Position numbers and translations under genes: made by a program
The notes under the pieces: generated by a model
Told to the model about the DNA's origin: nothing
The model's database searches: none
What the model saw: the letters and a program-made list of their open reading frames with translations, nothing else
DNA from: Lycorma delicatula
Lineage: Eukaryota > Arthropoda > Insecta > Hemiptera > Fulgoridae
Assembly (NCBI RefSeq): GCF_047948215.1
Contig: NC_134457.1
Span: 86,755,398-86,819,397, forward strand
DNA length: 64,000 bases
Reading direction: 5' to 3'
Shown here: positions 62,760 through 64,000 of the stretch, piece by piece
Layout: every line of letters starts with the position of its first letter
Numbering within the stretch: position 1 is the stretch's first letter

Positions 62760-64000
62760 TTATCACTTCACTATTTTAATGACAATTTTAAAGGGAATGA
62801 AAATTTAATAATAGTTGGAGATTGGAATGCAAAAATTGGAAAAGGCAAGGAAGGAAATATAGTGGGTGAATAGAAGCTGGGCAAAAGGAATGATAGAGGG
62901 GACCTACTTATAGACTTTTGCACGAAGTATAATTTAGTAATTGCCAACACTCAGTTTAAAAATCATAATAGAAGAATACACACATGGAAAAAGCCAGGTG
63001 ATACAGCAAGGTATCAGATAGATTGTATCATTGTTAAGCAAAGATTTATAAATCAACTCGTCAACTGCAAAGCTTACCCTCGAAAAGACATTAATAGCAA
63101 CCATAATTTAGTGATAATGAAATGTAGACTGGGGTTTAAAATCCTGAAGAAAAGGTGTCAGATGAATCAGTAGAATTTAGAGAAGCTTGAGGAAGAGTAG
63201 ATAAAGAAGATTTTTGAGGATGATATCGCAAGAGGTTTGAGTAAAAAAGATAAGGTTGAAAATGTAGAAGAAGAATGGGAAAATGTTAAAAAGGAAATCC
63301 TTAAATCAGCAGAAGCAAACTTAGGCGGAACAAAGAGAACTGGTAGAAAACCTTGGATTTCAGAGGATATATCACAGCTGATGGATAAACTAGAAAATAT
63401 AAGAATGCTAGTGATGAAGAAAGTACAAGGAACTATCGACAATTAAAAAATACTGTAAATAGGAAGTGTGAACTAGCGAAAGAAGAGTGGATTAAAGAAA
63501 AGTGTTCAGAAATGGAAAGAGAACACAGAAGTGGAAAGAACATTGGTAAAATAGACGGAGCATACAGGAAAGTTAAGGAAAATTTTGGGGTACATAAATT
63601 AAAATCTAATAATGGGTTAAACAAAGATGGTATACCGATTTATAATACGAAAGGAAAATTCGATAGGTGGGTGGAATATATTGAAGAGTTATACAGAGGA
63701 AATGAATTAGAAAATGATGTTATAGAGGAAGAAGAAGTTGAAAAGGATGAAAGGAGAGAAACAATACTGAGATATGAATTTAAGAGAGCATTAAAAGATT
63801 TGAATGGCAGAAAGGCTCCTGGAATAAACAGAATACCTGCAGAATTACTGTGCAGTGCAGGTGAGGAAGCGATTAATAGATTATACAAACTGGTATGTGA
63901 TATTTACAAAAAAGGGGAAGTTCCATCACACTTCAAAAAGAGTGTTATAGTCATGATTCCAAAGAAAGCAGGTGTTTGCGCTCATACTGTCGCTCAAGTA
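62760..64000 (+). mobile_element. RTE-like LINE, 5' part, runs off the window
   Basis: The plus strand reads NLIIVGDWNAKIGKGKEGN, a TAG, then NDRGDLLIDFCTKYNLVIAN, RIHTWKKPGD, YQIDCIIVKQRF and DINSNHNLVIMKC (an exonuclease/endonuclease-phosphatase domain with the GDWN, TW, D and NHN motifs). After a linker (DKVENVEEEWENVKKEILKS) come FDRWVEYIEELYRG, LKDLNGRKAPGINRIPAELL and FKKSVIVMIPKKAG, the first RT blocks. The frame is kept over long stretches with a few stops, so this is the youngest LINE copy here. Confidence 0.75.

Overview
This window is AT-rich eukaryotic DNA, about three quarters A/T. It has small exons, long introns and a dense load of decayed transposons. The two host genes I can identify, and the mix of mariner, Tc1-like, hAT, MULE, RTE-like and R1-clade elements with tRNA-derived SINEs, point to an arthropod, most likely an insect. 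A hemipteran is my guess from repeat character; the species cannot be told from the sequence alone.

Two protein-coding genes are present, both on the minus strand. At the left edge is one exon (3357-3569) of a mitochondrial leucyl-tRNA synthetase (LARS2), carrying the class I HIGH-type motif; the rest of the gene runs off the left edge. From 60263 down to 18697 lie the last 13 coding exons of a voltage-gated calcium channel alpha-2/delta auxiliary subunit. Their junction phases agree throughout and they give 560 residues and a stop. The N-terminal half with the VWFA domain is expected beyond the right edge.

Layout from left to right: 1-3356 is a LARS2 intron holding a SINE and several hairpins. 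3570-18500 is upstream of the LARS2 exon and mostly repeats: a foldback element, an RTE-like LINE remnant, and an internally deleted R1-clade LINE inserted into a member of an unnamed multicopy coding family (family X). 18697-60263 is the alpha-2/delta gene, whose introns hold a second and third family X copy, a second intron-containing multicopy family with subterminal direct repeats (family Y), a hAT element inserted into a SINE, two mariners with recognisable TIRs, a Tc1-like fragment, an IS630-like DDE pseudogene, a MULE/FLYWCH remnant, and RTE-like LINE fragments. 62760-64000 is the 5' part of another RTE-like LINE that runs off the right edge.

No rRNA, true tRNA, CRISPR array or bacterial-type operon was seen. 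The most interesting material is (i) the phase-consistent alpha-2/delta gene model with a 42-nt exon and an overlapping tandem splice donor, (ii) families X and Y, which I recognise as recurrent but cannot name, and (iii) nested insertions that give relative ages. All family assignments come from reading translations by eye; no database search was run.
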